Source: Pseudomonas sp. CC120222-01a
GTDB lineage: Bacteria; Pseudomonadota; Gammaproteobacteria; Pseudomonadales; Pseudomonadaceae
Assembly: GCF_003097235.1 (NCBI RefSeq)
Contig: NZ_QEQQ01000019.1
Coordinates: 1-64,000, forward strand
Reading direction: 5' to 3'
DNA: 64,000 nt
Shown: positions 16,033 to 24,975 of the stretch, one piece after another
How the letters are laid out: each line of letters begins with the position of its first letter
Position numbering within the stretch: position 1 is the stretch's first letter
Program-made: the position numbers and the translations under genes
The notes under the pieces: generated by a model
What the model was told of the DNA's origin: nothing
The model's database searches: none
The model's input: the letters and a program-made list of their open reading frames with translations, nothing else

Positions 16033-17457
16033 ATGTCCTCCGCTGCATCGTTCCGCGTCGAAAAAGATCTGCTTGGTACCCTTGAAGTCCCTGCCGATGC
16101 CTACTACGGCATCCAGACCCTGCGCGCTGCCAACAACTTCCATCTCTCCGGTGTTCCGCTGTCGCACTACCCGAAGCTGGTCGTGGCCCTGGCCATGGTC
16201 AAGCAGGCTGCTGCCGACGCCAACCGTGAGCTGGGTCACCTGAGCGATGCCAAGCACGCTGCCATCAGTGCAGCCTGCGCCCGCCTGATCAAAGGCGATT
16301 ACCACGACCAGTTCGTGGTGGACATGATCCAGGGTGGTGCCGGTACTTCCACCAACATGAACGCGAACGAAGTCATCGCCAACGTCGCGCTGGAGGCCAT
16401 GGGCCACCAGAAGGGTGAGTACCAGTACCTGCACCCGAACAACGACGTGAACATGGCGCAGTCGACCAACGACGCCTACCCGACTGCCATCCGCCTGGGC
16501 CTGTTGCTGGGCCACGACGCCCTGCTGGCCAGCCTCGACAGCCTGATCCAGGCCTTCGCTGCCAAAGGCAAGGAATTCGACCACGTACTGAAGATGGGCC
16601 GCACCCAGCTGCAGGACGCCGTACCGATGACCCTGGGCCAGGAGTTCCGCGCCTTCGCCACCACCATGACCGAAGACCTGCAGCGCCTGCGCTCGCTGGC
16701 CCCGGAACTGCTGACTGAAATCAACCTGGGCGGTACCGCCATCGGTACCGGCATCAACGCCGACCCGGGCTACCAGGCCCTGGCCGTGCAGCGCCTGGCT
16801 ACCATCAGCGGCCAGCCGCTGGTACCGGCTGCCGACCTGATCGAAGCCACTTCCGACATGGGTGCCTTCGTGCTGTTCTCCGGCATGCTCAAGCGTACCG
16901 CGGTCAAGCTGTCGAAGATCTGTAACGACCTGCGCCTGCTGTCCAGCGGCCCGCGCACCGGCATTAATGAGATCAACCTGCCAGCGCGTCAGCCAGGCAG
17001 CTCGATCATGCCAGGCAAGGTCAACCCGGTTATCCCGGAAGCGGTCAACCAAGTGGCCTTCGCCATCATGGGCAACGACCTGGCCCTGACCGTCGCCGCC
17101 GAAGGTGGCCAGCTGCAGCTGAACGTGATGGAGCCGCTGATCGCCTACAAGATCTTCGACTCGATCCGCCTGCTCCAGCGTGCCATGGACATGCTGCGCG
17201 AGCACTGCATCGTCGGCATCACTGCCAACGAACAGCGCTGCCGTGAACTGGTCGAGCACTCGATCGGCCTGGTCACCGCCCTGAACCCGTACATCGGCTA
17301 CGAAAACGCCACCCGTATCGCCCGCGTTGCCCTGGAAACCGGCCGCGGCGTACTGGAACTGGTGCGTGAAGAGAAGCTGCTGGACGACGCGATGCTCGAC
17401 GACATCCTGCGTCCGGAAAACATGATCGCTCCACGTCTGGTTCCGCTGAAGGCGTAA
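16033..17457 (+). CDS. aspA: aspartate ammonia-lyase
   Basis: Protein of 474 residues of the fumarase/aspartase superfamily. Key segments are RVEKDLLGTLEVPADAYYGIQT near the start, GGAGTSTNMNANEVIAN, and the signature loop GSSIMPGKVNPVIPEA with its catalytic Ser. It reversibly deaminates aspartate to fumarate and ammonia. The ATG at 16033 gives the usual N-terminus; an ATG at 16021 in frame is possible. A strong terminator follows. It is divergent from a LysR gene that likely controls it. Confidence 0.95.
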   Translation: MSSAASFRVEKDLLGTLEVPADAYYGIQTLRAANNFHLSGVPLSHYPKLVVALAMVKQAAADANRELGHLSDAKHAAISAACARLIKGDYHDQFVVDMIQGGAGTSTNMNANEVIANVALEAMGHQKGEYQYLHPNNDVNMAQSTNDAYPTAIRLGLLLGHDALLASLDSLIQAFAAKGKEFDHVLKMGRTQLQDAVPMTLGQEFRAFATTMTEDLQRLRSLAPELLTEINLGGTAIGTGINADPGYQALAVQRLATISGQPLVPAADLIEATSDMGAFVLFSGMLKRTAVKLSKICNDLRLLSSGPRTGINEINLPARQPGSSIMPGKVNPVIPEAVNQVAFAIMGNDLALTVAAEGGQLQLNVMEPLIAYKIFDSIRLLQRAMDMLREHCIVGITANEQRCRELVEHSIGLVTALNPYIGYENATRIARVALETGRGVLELVREEKLLDDAMLDDILRPENMIAPRLVPLKA

Positions 17458-17515
17458 CTCAGACCGCTGCAAACAGTCTCACCAGGTCGAGGGACTAGAC
17501 ACCTCTCAACCTTTC

Positions 17516-17549
17516 AAAGGCCCGAGCGCACGCTCCGGGCCTTTTTTTT
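17516..17549 (+). terminator. terminator after aspA
   Basis: AAAGGCCCG-AGCG pairs with CGCT-C-CGGGCCTTT (one bulged base), followed by eight T in all. It is a classical rho-independent terminator about 60 bp beyond aspA. Confidence 0.9.
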
Positions 17550-17639
17550 GGTCTCATGAATGTCGCGCCCGCGATGCCATGCCGGTATCGGCACACAACT
17601 TGCTCCATAATACCTCCCAGGCCCACGGGATGACCGAGC

Positions 17640-18632
17640 ATGCTGCACAGCCACCTGACCACCCTCAACGCGGTTTCGCTGATCCTCAACCTGTTTCAGG
17701 AAGAAGGCTGCGAGGCGACGACGTTGCTCGCCGGCAGCGGCATAGGCCCGGCCGACCTGGGCCATAGCGACGCACGCATCACCACCCAGCAAGAGTTGCA
17801 GGTGTGCGCCAATGCCGTTGCCCGGCGCGAGGAAATCGGCCTGGAACTGGGCCGTCGCATGCATGTGTCGTGCTACGGCATGCTCGGTTACGCCCTGCTC
17901 TCCAGTGCCACTTTGGGTGACGCCCTGCGCCTGGCGCTGCATTATCCGGCACTGCTGGGAACAGTCTTCAAGCTGCGCCTGGTCGACGATGGCCAGCGCG
18001 TCTGGTTCAGCGCCAGCGAATACCATGACAGCCCGGCACTCGCCGCCTTCAATGCCGAGTTCTGCCTGGTGTCGTTGAAAGTGATCTGCGATGACCTGCT
18101 CGGCCGCACCCTGCCGCTGCTCGGCGCCCGCTTCGAGCACCCACGGCCCGGCTACCACGGCCTCTACACTGGCGCCTTCCAGTGCCCGCTGGCCTTCGAC
18201 GCCGAGGACAACGCCTTTGCCTTCGAACGGCGCTGGCTGGACATGCCATTGCCGCTGGCCGACCCGATTACCCACAAGGCCATGAGTGAGCGCTGCCGGC
18301 GCCTGAACCTGGAATTCACCGGGCGCCAGGCCTGGCTTGGGCGCATCCGCCAGTTGTTGCTGCAACAACTGGATGCGGCGCCGGGCCTGGAGGGGCTGGC
18401 GCGGCAAATGAACTGTTCCTCGCGGACCTTGCGCCGCCACCTGCAGGCGCTGGGCTGCAGTTATCAACAACTGCTCGATGAGCTGCGCTTCGATCGGGCC
18501 AAGCAATTGCTGGCCGACGAGCAGATGCCGATCTACCGGATCGCCGAGACCCTGGGGTTCAGCGAGACCGCAAGTTTCCGCCATGCATTCCAGCGTTGGA
18601 GCGGGGTCGCCCCCAGCCACTTCCGTGGCTGA
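17640..18632 (+). CDS. AraC family regulator (OruR/ArgR-like architecture)
   Basis: Protein of 330 residues. Residues 1-210 match the arabinose-binding-type N-terminal domain (RRMHVSCYGMLGYALLSSATLGDALRLALHY), and residues 235-330 are the AraC double helix-turn-helix ending IAETLGFSETASFRHAFQRWSGVAPSHFRG. The architecture is that of OruR and related amino-acid catabolism regulators. It lies directly upstream of acetylpolyamine deacetylase and polyamine-binding protein genes on the same strand, so polyamine or ornithine control is a reasonable inference. An inverted repeat follows its stop codon. Confidence 0.85.
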   Translation: MLHSHLTTLNAVSLILNLFQEEGCEATTLLAGSGIGPADLGHSDARITTQQELQVCANAVARREEIGLELGRRMHVSCYGMLGYALLSSATLGDALRLALHYPALLGTVFKLRLVDDGQRVWFSASEYHDSPALAAFNAEFCLVSLKVICDDLLGRTLPLLGARFEHPRPGYHGLYTGAFQCPLAFDAEDNAFAFERRWLDMPLPLADPITHKAMSERCRRLNLEFTGRQAWLGRIRQLLLQQLDAAPGLEGLARQMNCSSRTLRRHLQALGCSYQQLLDELRFDRAKQLLADEQMPIYRIAETLGFSETASFRHAFQRWSGVAPSHFRG

Positions 18633-18638
18633 CCTGCA

Positions 18639-18659
18639 GTGGCCAACGAGCTTGGCCAC
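18639..18659. promoter_or_regulatory. inverted repeat before the polyamine genes
   Basis: GTGGCCAA-CGAGC-TTGGCCAC is a perfect 8-bp inverted repeat with a 5-nt spacer, 90 bp before the deacetylase ATG and 7 bp after the AraC gene. There is no U-run, so it may be an operator rather than a terminator. A related TTTTGGCCG lies just downstream (about 18669-18678). Confidence 0.45.
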
Positions 18660-18748
18660 ATCGATCCCCTTTTGGCCGTTTGCGACGTTCTCCGCCACCG
18701 GGCCGCCCGTGAAAATGGGCCCACGCCAGTCCCCCCGGAGAACAACAA

Positions 18749-19789
<1,041 letters not shown>

Positions 19790-19791
19790 TC

Positions 19792-20895
19792 ATGGTCCGA
19801 CTCAAGCGTCTGCTCGCCCCGTTCATCGCTGCCACCCTGTTCACCGGTGCCCTGCAAGCTCAAGCCGAGCAGCGCACCCTGCGTGTGTATAACTGGTTCG
19901 ATTACATCACCCCGCAGACCTTGAGCGACTTCCAGAAGGAAAGTGGCACCAAGCTGATCTACGACATTTTCGACACCAATGAAGCGCTCGAGGCCAAGCT
20001 GCTCACCGGCAACTCCGGCTACGACGTGGTCGTACCGTCCAACGTGTTCCTCGCCAAGCAGATCGAAGCCGGGGTATTCCAGCCTCTGGACCGCAGCAAG
20101 CTGCCGAACTGGCAACACCTGGACCCGGCGCTGATGAAGCTGATCGAGGCCAACGACCCGGGCAACAAGTTCGCCGTGCCGTACATGTACGGCACCATCC
20201 TGATCGGGTTCAACCCGGACAAGGTCAAGGCTGTGCTCGGTGACCAGGCTCCGGTCGACAGCTGGGACCTGATCTTCAAGGAGGAGAACATCTCCAAGCT
20301 GAAACAGTGCGGTGTCGCGCTACTCGACTCGCCGTCGGAGATCCTGCCGCTGGCCTTGCAGCACCTGGGTTTGCCGCCCAACAGCGACAAGCCAGACGAC
20401 TACAAGAAGGCCGAAGCGCTGTTGCTGAAGATCCGCCCGTACATCACCTACTTCCACTCCTCGAAGTACATGGCCGACATCGCCAACGGTGATATCTGCG
20501 TGGCGGTGGGCTACAGCGGCAGCTTCTCGCAGGCCGCCAACCGGGCGAAGGATGCGAAGAATGGCGTGGTGGTGGACATGCGCCTGCCCAAGGAAGGTGC
20601 ACCGATCTGGTTCGACATGCTGGCGATCCCGAAGAATGCAGCCAACCCGGAGGATGCCCATGCATTCATCAACTACCTGCTGCGGCCTGAGGTAATCGCG
20701 CCGATCAGCGATTTCGTCGGCTACCCGAACCCGAACAAGGATGCCACCGACAAGGTCAGCCCGGCGATTCGCAACAACCCGAACCTGTACCCGACGGCGG
20801 AGGCGATGGCCAAGCTGTATACCCTCAAGCCATTGACGCGTGAGGCTGAGCGGGCGCGGACCAGGGCCTGGACGCGGATCAAGTCTGGAACCTGA
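19792..20895 (+). CDS. periplasmic polyamine-binding protein (PotF/SpuD-like)
   Basis: Protein of 367 residues. Residues 1-26 are a signal peptide ([25 protein letters not shown]). The start of the mature part, [18 protein letters not shown], and the segments [18 protein letters not shown] and [17 protein letters not shown] are typical of PotD/PotF/SpuD. It should bind putrescine, spermidine or acetylated forms in the periplasm. No ABC permease or ATPase is in the window, so it must share a transporter encoded elsewhere. It is coupled to aphA. Confidence 0.9.
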   Translation: MVRLKRLLAPFIAATLFTGALQAQAEQRTLRVYNWFDYITPQTLSDFQKESGTKLIYDIFDTNEALEAKLLTGNSGYDVVVPSNVFLAKQIEAGVFQPLDRSKLPNWQHLDPALMKLIEANDPGNKFAVPYMYGTILIGFNPDKVKAVLGDQAPVDSWDLIFKEENISKLKQCGVALLDSPSEILPLALQHLGLPPNSDKPDDYKKAEALLLKIRPYITYFHSSKYMADIANGDICVAVGYSGSFSQAANRAKDAKNGVVVDMRLPKEGAPIWFDMLAIPKNAANPEDAHAFINYLLRPEVIAPISDFVGYPNPNKDATDKVSPAIRNNPNLYPTAEAMAKLYTLKPLTREAERARTRAWTRIKSGT

Positions 20896-20905
20896 TTCAG
20901 AACCG

Positions 20906-20924
20906 GGGGCTGCTTTGCAGCCCC
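20906..20924. terminator. hairpin between convergent genes
   Basis: GGGGCTGC-TTT-GCAGCCCC, a perfect 8-bp stem in the 31 bp between the convergent polyamine-binding and MocR genes. It could serve both strands; no U-run follows on either. Confidence 0.6.
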
Positions 20925-20926
20925 AT

Positions 20927-22456
20927 TCACACTTTCCAGACCCTGCGCAATTTCAACAAGGACTCGGCAATCTCCCCTTCCGGCACCGCCGCAAACCCCA
21001 GCACCAGCCCTGCCCGCTTATCCACAGGCAGCTCGCTATCCTCCAGCCAGTAACTGCTCAGCGGGTTCACCTCGACCCCCACCGCTTCAGCCCTGGCCAC
21101 CAACTCCTGCTCCCGCGCAAAGTTATCCACATCCACCTTCACATGCAGCCCCGCCGCCACCTCAGGCATTGCACCCAGCCCAGGCACATCCACGGGCCAT
21201 CCGGCCTTGAGCACATTGCGCCGGCTCAGCGCCGCCTTGCGCATGCGCCGGATGTGCCGCTGGAAGTGCCCTTGGGCCATGAATTCGGCCATCACGCACT
21301 GGGTGCCCACTTCCGAATGCCGAACCGCCAGCGCCCGCCCCTGGCTGAACGCCTGCACCAGCCGTGGCGGCAGCACCAGATAGCCCAAGCGCAATGCCGG
21401 AAAGGCAATCTTGCCGAAGGTGCCGACGTACAACACCCGCCCCTGGCGGTCGAGCGCTGCCAGCGGGGTCAAGGGCGCGCCGCTGTAGCGGTACTCGCCG
21501 TCGTAGTCATCTTCGATGATCCAGCCATCGTTGCGCTCGGCCCAGGCCAGCAAGGCCAGGCGCCGCGGCAGGCTCATGGTCACGCCGGTCGGGTACTGGT
21601 GCGCCGGGGTGACATAGGCCAGCCGGCAGTCCGTCAACTGCTCCAGGTGCTGGCAATCCATGCCCTCCTCGTCCACCGGCACGCCGGTCACCTTGCCACC
21701 GGCGACGGCGAAGGTATGCCCGGCGGCCCGATAACCCGGGTTTTCCACAGCCACGCCGTCGCCCGGTTGCAACAGCAACTGTGCACAAAGGCTGATGGCC
21801 TGTTGAGCACCACTGGTGATCACAATTTGTTCAGCCGTGCAGGAAAGGCCACGCGAACGGCGCAAGTAGGCGGCTATCAGCTCGCGTAGTACAGGCTCAC
21901 CCGCTGGGTCGCCATAACCCAGCTGCGCAGGCGAAGGATTTCGCCAGAAACCCGCCTGCAGCTTGGCCCATACGTCGAAAGGGAACAGATCGAACGCCGG
22001 AATTCCGACTCGAAATGCCTTCGGCGCACCGCTTTTTGGCGGCGGCAGATGGTTACTTTTCAACCGTTCCAACGGCTCACTGGAAAGCGTGTTGCTGGAT
22101 AAATCCTCAGTGTTTCCCGAAGAAAATGTGGATAAGTCTGTTGATAAACCCCGGGATAACCCTGTGGACAGTTGTGTGGATAGTTTTGGTAGACGGCTCA
22201 CATAAGTGCCATCCCCTACCCGGCTTTCGATGTAGCCCTCCGCATACAACTGGTCATAAGCACGCACCACGCTGTTGCGCGACAGCGCCAGCACGTTTGC
22301 CAGGTCACGCGTGGCCGGCAACCGCGTGCCGCTGCTCAAGCGGCCATCCAGAACCCGAGCACGCAGGGCCTGGTACAGCTGCTGACTGAGCCCACGACGA
22401 CTATCGAGAACGATGCCGGCAGGATCGAAAGGCAATACAAGGGGGCGCTCGCTCAT
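20927..22456 (-). CDS. MocR family regulator (GntR wHTH plus aminotransferase-like domain)
   Basis: Protein of 509 residues. Residues 18-85 are a GntR-type winged helix (TRDLANVLALSRNSVVRAYDQLYAEGYIESRVGDGTYV). A Ser/Leu/Thr-rich linker (about 90-140) contains a run of LS[TR] repeats encoded by a 12-bp-period array. The aminotransferase I-type domain (145-500) keeps AHQYPTG, the Asp/Tyr motif IIEDDYDGEYRY and the PLP-binding Lys in YVGTFGKIAFPALRLGY. Such proteins sense PLP or an aminated ligand. It is divergent from a PaiB-like gene; ATTGGA and TCCAAT arms lie in the 90-bp gap and may be its target. Confidence 0.9.
   Translation of the reverse strand: MSERPLVLPFDPAGIVLDSRRGLSQQLYQALRARVLDGRLSSGTRLPATRDLANVLALSRNSVVRAYDQLYAEGYIESRVGDGTYVSRLPKLSTQLSTGLSRGLSTDLSTFSSGNTEDLSSNTLSSEPLERLKSNHLPPPKSGAPKAFRVGIPAFDLFPFDVWAKLQAGFWRNPSPAQLGYGDPAGEPVLRELIAAYLRRSRGLSCTAEQIVITSGAQQAISLCAQLLLQPGDGVAVENPGYRAAGHTFAVAGGKVTGVPVDEEGMDCQHLEQLTDCRLAYVTPAHQYPTGVTMSLPRRLALLAWAERNDGWIIEDDYDGEYRYSGAPLTPLAALDRQGRVLYVGTFGKIAFPALRLGYLVLPPRLVQAFSQGRALAVRHSEVGTQCVMAEFMAQGHFQRHIRRMRKAALSRRNVLKAGWPVDVPGLGAMPEVAAGLHVKVDVDNFAREQELVARAEAVGVEVNPLSSYWLEDSELPVDKRAGLVLGFAAVPEGEIAESLLKLRRVWKV
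22127..22183. repeat. 12-bp-period array of DnaA-box-like units in the MocR linker
   Basis: Five units begin exactly 12 bp apart at 22127, 22139, 22151, 22163 and 22175. On the + strand they read TGTGGATAA, TGTTGATAA, CCGGGATAA, TGTGGACAG and TGTGGATAG. The first equals the DnaA box; the others differ by 1, 3, 2 and 1 bases. In the gene they encode LS[TR] repeats of the interdomain linker. Confidence 0.7.
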
Positions 22457-22546
22457 GAGATTGGACCTATCAAAACAGTCATAAATGGCTCTTACCCAGA
22501 TCCAATAGCCTGCCTAGGATGGAACCATTCGACAAGGACCCTGCGC

Positions 22547-23176
22547 ATGTACAACAGCAAACCCCATCAGGAACATGACCTTGAGCGCTTGCACCAGCAC
22601 ATGCGCGAAACCCGTCTGGCCGTGCTGGTCAGCCACGGTGAACAGGGCTTGCTGGCCACACACCTGCCGGTGTTGCTCGACAGCCAAGAGGGCGAGTTCG
22701 GCACCGTTTATGCCCACCTGGCGCGGGCAAACCGCCAATGGCAGGACCTGGAGCAAGGCGCCGAAGCACTGCTGGTGTTCCCGGGTGCCAACGCCTACGT
22801 CAGCCCCAGCTACTACCCGAGCAAGGCCGAAAACCCCAAGGTGGTGCCGACCTGGAACTACCTTGCCGTGCACGCCTATGGCACGGCCGAAGTGATCCAC
22901 GACGCCGCGCCGCTGCTGCAGATCGTCAGCCGCCTGACCGACCGCCACGAACAGGGCCGCAGCGCGCCCTGGAAAGTCGCCGACGCCCCTGCCGACTACC
23001 TCGACGGCATGCTCCGCGCCATCGTCGGCATCCGGCTGCCCATCGCCCGTCTGCAAGGCGCGCGCAAACTCAGCCAGAACCGTTCGGCCGAAGATATCGC
23101 TGGCGTGCGTGATGGCCTGGGCGCCAGCCCGGATTACCTGGACAACCAACTTGCGGCGCACATGCGCCAACTCTGA
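22547..23176 (+). CDS. FMN-binding negative regulator, PaiB family
   Basis: Protein of 209 residues, the normal PaiB length. It starts MYNSKPHQEHDLERLHQHM and contains VSHGEQGLLATHLPVLLD, GANAYVSPSYYPSK and VPTWNYLAVHAYG, all typical of the split-barrel flavin-binding PaiB family. In Bacillus, PaiB accompanies the spermidine/spermine acetyltransferase PaiA. Here it leads an operon of two GNAT acetyltransferase genes (gaps 12 and 5 bp), which echoes that PaiA-PaiB pairing. A MocR gene is divergent. Its biochemical role is unclear. Confidence 0.85.
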   Translation: MYNSKPHQEHDLERLHQHMRETRLAVLVSHGEQGLLATHLPVLLDSQEGEFGTVYAHLARANRQWQDLEQGAEALLVFPGANAYVSPSYYPSKAENPKVVPTWNYLAVHAYGTAEVIHDAAPLLQIVSRLTDRHEQGRSAPWKVADAPADYLDGMLRAIVGIRLPIARLQGARKLSQNRSAEDIAGVRDGLGASPDYLDNQLAAHMRQL

Positions 23177-23188
23177 AGGAAAAGCCCC

Positions 23189-23635
23189 ATGCCCAGCGTT
23201 ACCCTGCGCCCTGTCAGCGCCCAAGACCACGCCGCCTGGCTCGCCCTGTGGCAAGCCTACCTGCGCTTCTACCAGACTGAGCTGGCAGAGGAAGTAAGCC
23301 TCAGCACCTGGCAACGCCTGCTCGACCCCAACGAGCCAACCCATTCGACCCTGGCCTGGGTCGATGGCAAGGCGGTTGGCATGGTCAACTTCATCTACCA
23401 TCGTTCCAACTGGAGCATCGAGAACTCCTGCTACCTGCAGGATCTCTACGTCGACAGCAGCCAGCGCGGCCTGGGCATCGGCCGCCAGCTGATCGAACAC
23501 GTGTACGCCACGGCCAAGGCCGCCGGCTGCATCAAGGTGCACTGGCTGACCCACGAAACCAACGCCACCGCCATCAGCCTGTACGAACAGGTTGCCGAGC
23601 GCCCGGGCTTCATCCAATTCCGCAAAGGGTTGTAG
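23189..23635 (+). CDS. GNAT family N-acetyltransferase
   Basis: Protein of 148 residues. The acetyl-CoA-binding motif is clear in LQDLYVDSSQRGLGIGRQLIEHVYATAKAAG (R/Q-x-x-G-x-G). The substrate is not evident. It is the second gene of the PaiB-GNAT-GNAT operon, with a ribosome binding site (GAAGGAAAAG) close before its ATG. Polyamine or amino-acid acetylation would fit the PaiB context but is only an inference. Confidence 0.85.
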   Translation: MPSVTLRPVSAQDHAAWLALWQAYLRFYQTELAEEVSLSTWQRLLDPNEPTHSTLAWVDGKAVGMVNFIYHRSNWSIENSCYLQDLYVDSSQRGLGIGRQLIEHVYATAKAAGCIKVHWLTHETNATAISLYEQVAERPGFIQFRKGL

Positions 23636-23640
23636 GCCAC

Positions 23641-24312
23641 ATGACTGACGCACTGAACTGGAAACCTGCTGTAGCGCCAAAGGCCGAGCCCATCGACGGC
23701 CGCTTCATCCGCCTGGAGAAACTCGACCCGGCGCGCCACGGCGACGACCTCTGGGCCGCCCTGCAAGGCCCGGACTCCGACCCGGTGCTGTGGGACTACC
23801 TGCCCTATGGCCCGTTCACCGAGCGTGCGGCTTTCGACCGCTGGCTGCAAGGTAACGCCGCCAGCCACGATCCGCTGTACTACACCGTGGTCGATCGCAC
23901 CAATGGCCAGGCTCAGGGCGTGCTCACCCTGATGTCGATCGTGCCCGAGCACGGCCGTATCGAGATCGGTCACATCGCCTTCGGCGCCCCCATGCAGCGC
24001 ACGCCCAAGAGCACCGAGGCCGTCTACCTGCTGGGCAAGCTCAGCTTCGCGCTGGGCAACCGCCGCCTGGAGTGGAAATGCAACAACGCCAACGCCCGCT
24101 CCAAGCGTGCAGCCGAGCGGTTCGGATTCACTTATGAAGGCGTGTTCCGCAAGCACCTGGTGGTGAAAGACCACAACCGCGATACGGCGTGGTACTCAAT
24201 TACCGATGATGAGTGGCCACAGGTGGCGGCAGGGTTCGAGCGGTGGTTGAGCGCAGAGAATCAGAAGCCAGAAGGCCAGGCACGAACACTTGAGAACTGC
24301 CGCAGAGGCTGA
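23641..24312 (+). CDS. GNAT family N-acetyltransferase, RimJ/RimL-like
   Basis: Protein of 223 residues. It has the RimL-type layout: RFIRLEKLDPARHGDDLW near the start, then TLMSIVPEHGRIEIGHIAFGAPMQRTPKSTEAVYLLGKLSFA and RRLEWKCNNANARSKRAAERFGFTYEGVFRKH. This subgroup acetylates protein N-termini, amino acids or small amines. It is the last gene of the operon with PaiB, 5 bp after the preceding GNAT gene. A hairpin follows. Confidence 0.85.
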   Translation: MTDALNWKPAVAPKAEPIDGRFIRLEKLDPARHGDDLWAALQGPDSDPVLWDYLPYGPFTERAAFDRWLQGNAASHDPLYYTVVDRTNGQAQGVLTLMSIVPEHGRIEIGHIAFGAPMQRTPKSTEAVYLLGKLSFALGNRRLEWKCNNANARSKRAAERFGFTYEGVFRKHLVVKDHNRDTAWYSITDDEWPQVAAGFERWLSAENQKPEGQARTLENCRRG

Positions 24313-24323
24313 TTCGTCGAGAT

Positions 24324-24351
24324 CGATCACGGGCCAGCAGACCTGTGATCG
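24324..24351. terminator. hairpin between convergent genes
   Basis: CGATCACGGG pairs with CCTGTGATCG (10 bp, one mismatch) in the 50 bp between the GNAT gene and the XRE gene, which converge. A rho-independent role is possible although the U-run is poor. Confidence 0.5.
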
Positions 24352-24362
24352 GCCTGAGAGGA

Positions 24363-24641
24363 TTACCTGATCTGGCTCACGCGCCTGACGACGCCCATCT
24401 GCAAACCAAATGGCTTGAATACGGCATTTAACGACTTGAGTGTGGGATTACCATCCCCCTGCTCAATCTGAATGAGCGTACGCACGGAAATCTTGCACAT
24501 CCGCGCAAACTGAGTCTGCTGCATCTTCGCCACCTCCACACGGAGCCGTCGCACGGCAGCCCCCAGTTCAAGGCTGCCGTCGGCAATGCCTTCGCGCACG
24601 CCATCGATCATCAGCCCGCGGGCATCGATGGAAACTGTCAT
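24363..24641 (-). CDS. XRE family regulator, HipB-like
   Basis: Protein of 92 residues from the ATG at 24641 (MTVSIDARGL). Residues 33-88 form a Cro/C1 helix-turn-helix (MQQTQFARMCKISVRTLIQIEQGDGNPTLKSLNAVFKPFGLQMG), most like the HipB-type antitoxin repressors. No HipA kinase or other toxin gene is beside it: both neighbours on the left are GNAT genes in the opposite direction. Its ATG overlaps the stop of a 16-codon upstream frame (ATGA). Palindromes in its promoter suggest autoregulation. It may be an orphan antitoxin or a stand-alone repressor. Confidence 0.8.
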   Translation of the reverse strand: MTVSIDARGLMIDGVREGIADGSLELGAAVRRLRVEVAKMQQTQFARMCKISVRTLIQIEQGDGNPTLKSLNAVFKPFGLQMGVVRRVSQIR

Positions 24642-24688
24642 GCCAACCCCCACTCCGCCATCCGGCGCTCAAGCTTGCCCAGCGCCAT
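24638..24688 (-). CDS. possible 16-residue leader peptide before the XRE gene
   Basis: A short frame from ATG at 24688 reads MALGKLERRMAEWGLA and stops at TGA overlapping the XRE start (ATGA), the arrangement of translational coupling. The frame is open without a stop for about 25 more codons upstream, so it could instead be the remnant of a longer deleted gene. No strong ribosome binding site precedes it. Confidence 0.3.
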   Translation of the reverse strand: MALGKLERRMAEWGLA

Positions 24689-24711
24689 TGCCGGTTGTAG
24701 CTCTATTCTAA

Positions 24712-24770
24712 TTCTGCACTTTATTGCAGAAAAGGGCAGCTTACACCTGCTTTCTCTGCATTAAAATGCA
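24712..24770. promoter_or_regulatory. operator palindromes in the XRE promoter
   Basis: Two perfect inverted repeats: TTCTGCA-CTTTAT-TGCAGAA (24712-24731) and TGCATT-AA-AATGCA (24757-24770), sharing a TGCA half-site. A minus-strand -10 candidate TAGAAT lies at 24705-24710, so the first repeat would fall between -35 and -10, the usual place for an autorepressor operator. The rest of the gap up to 24916 shows no gene I can support. Confidence 0.6.
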
Positions 24771-24916
24771 TTCTCTCCATGCAATGTTGGAGTTGCTGCG
24801 ATTTGCTTGTCGGGAGATTAGGGAGGGCCTTCAGGTGCTTGCCTCGGGATCTGAGGTGGTGCGCCGCGCGGGCGGCGCTCGATCTCATCGACGCAAAAAA
24901 TGCTGTGGCGAACCAT

Positions 24917-24941
24917 AAAAAAAGGGGAGCATCCGCCCCCC
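24917..24941 (-). terminator. terminator after the pyruvate carboxylase genes
   Basis: On the minus strand GGGGGC-GGAT-GCTCCCC (one bulge) is followed by TTTTTTT. It lies about 35 bp beyond the biotin-subunit stop codon. Confidence 0.85.
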
Positions 24942-24975
24942 AGAGGTTAACCGCTTGCAGATGAGGGCTTTCGAA

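Noticed and set aside
22127-22183. A CRISPR-like or minisatellite array
   Set aside because: The 12-bp period, absence of spacers and in-frame coding of the MocR linker exclude CRISPR.
24363-24641. A complete HipBA toxin-antitoxin pair
   Set aside because: Only the HipB-like half is present; no HipA kinase frame is found on either side.
24724-24918. A 64-codon plus-strand frame in the XRE promoter region
   Set aside because: It would cover the operator palindromes and the terminator region, has no ribosome binding site and an odd Cys/Arg-rich composition.
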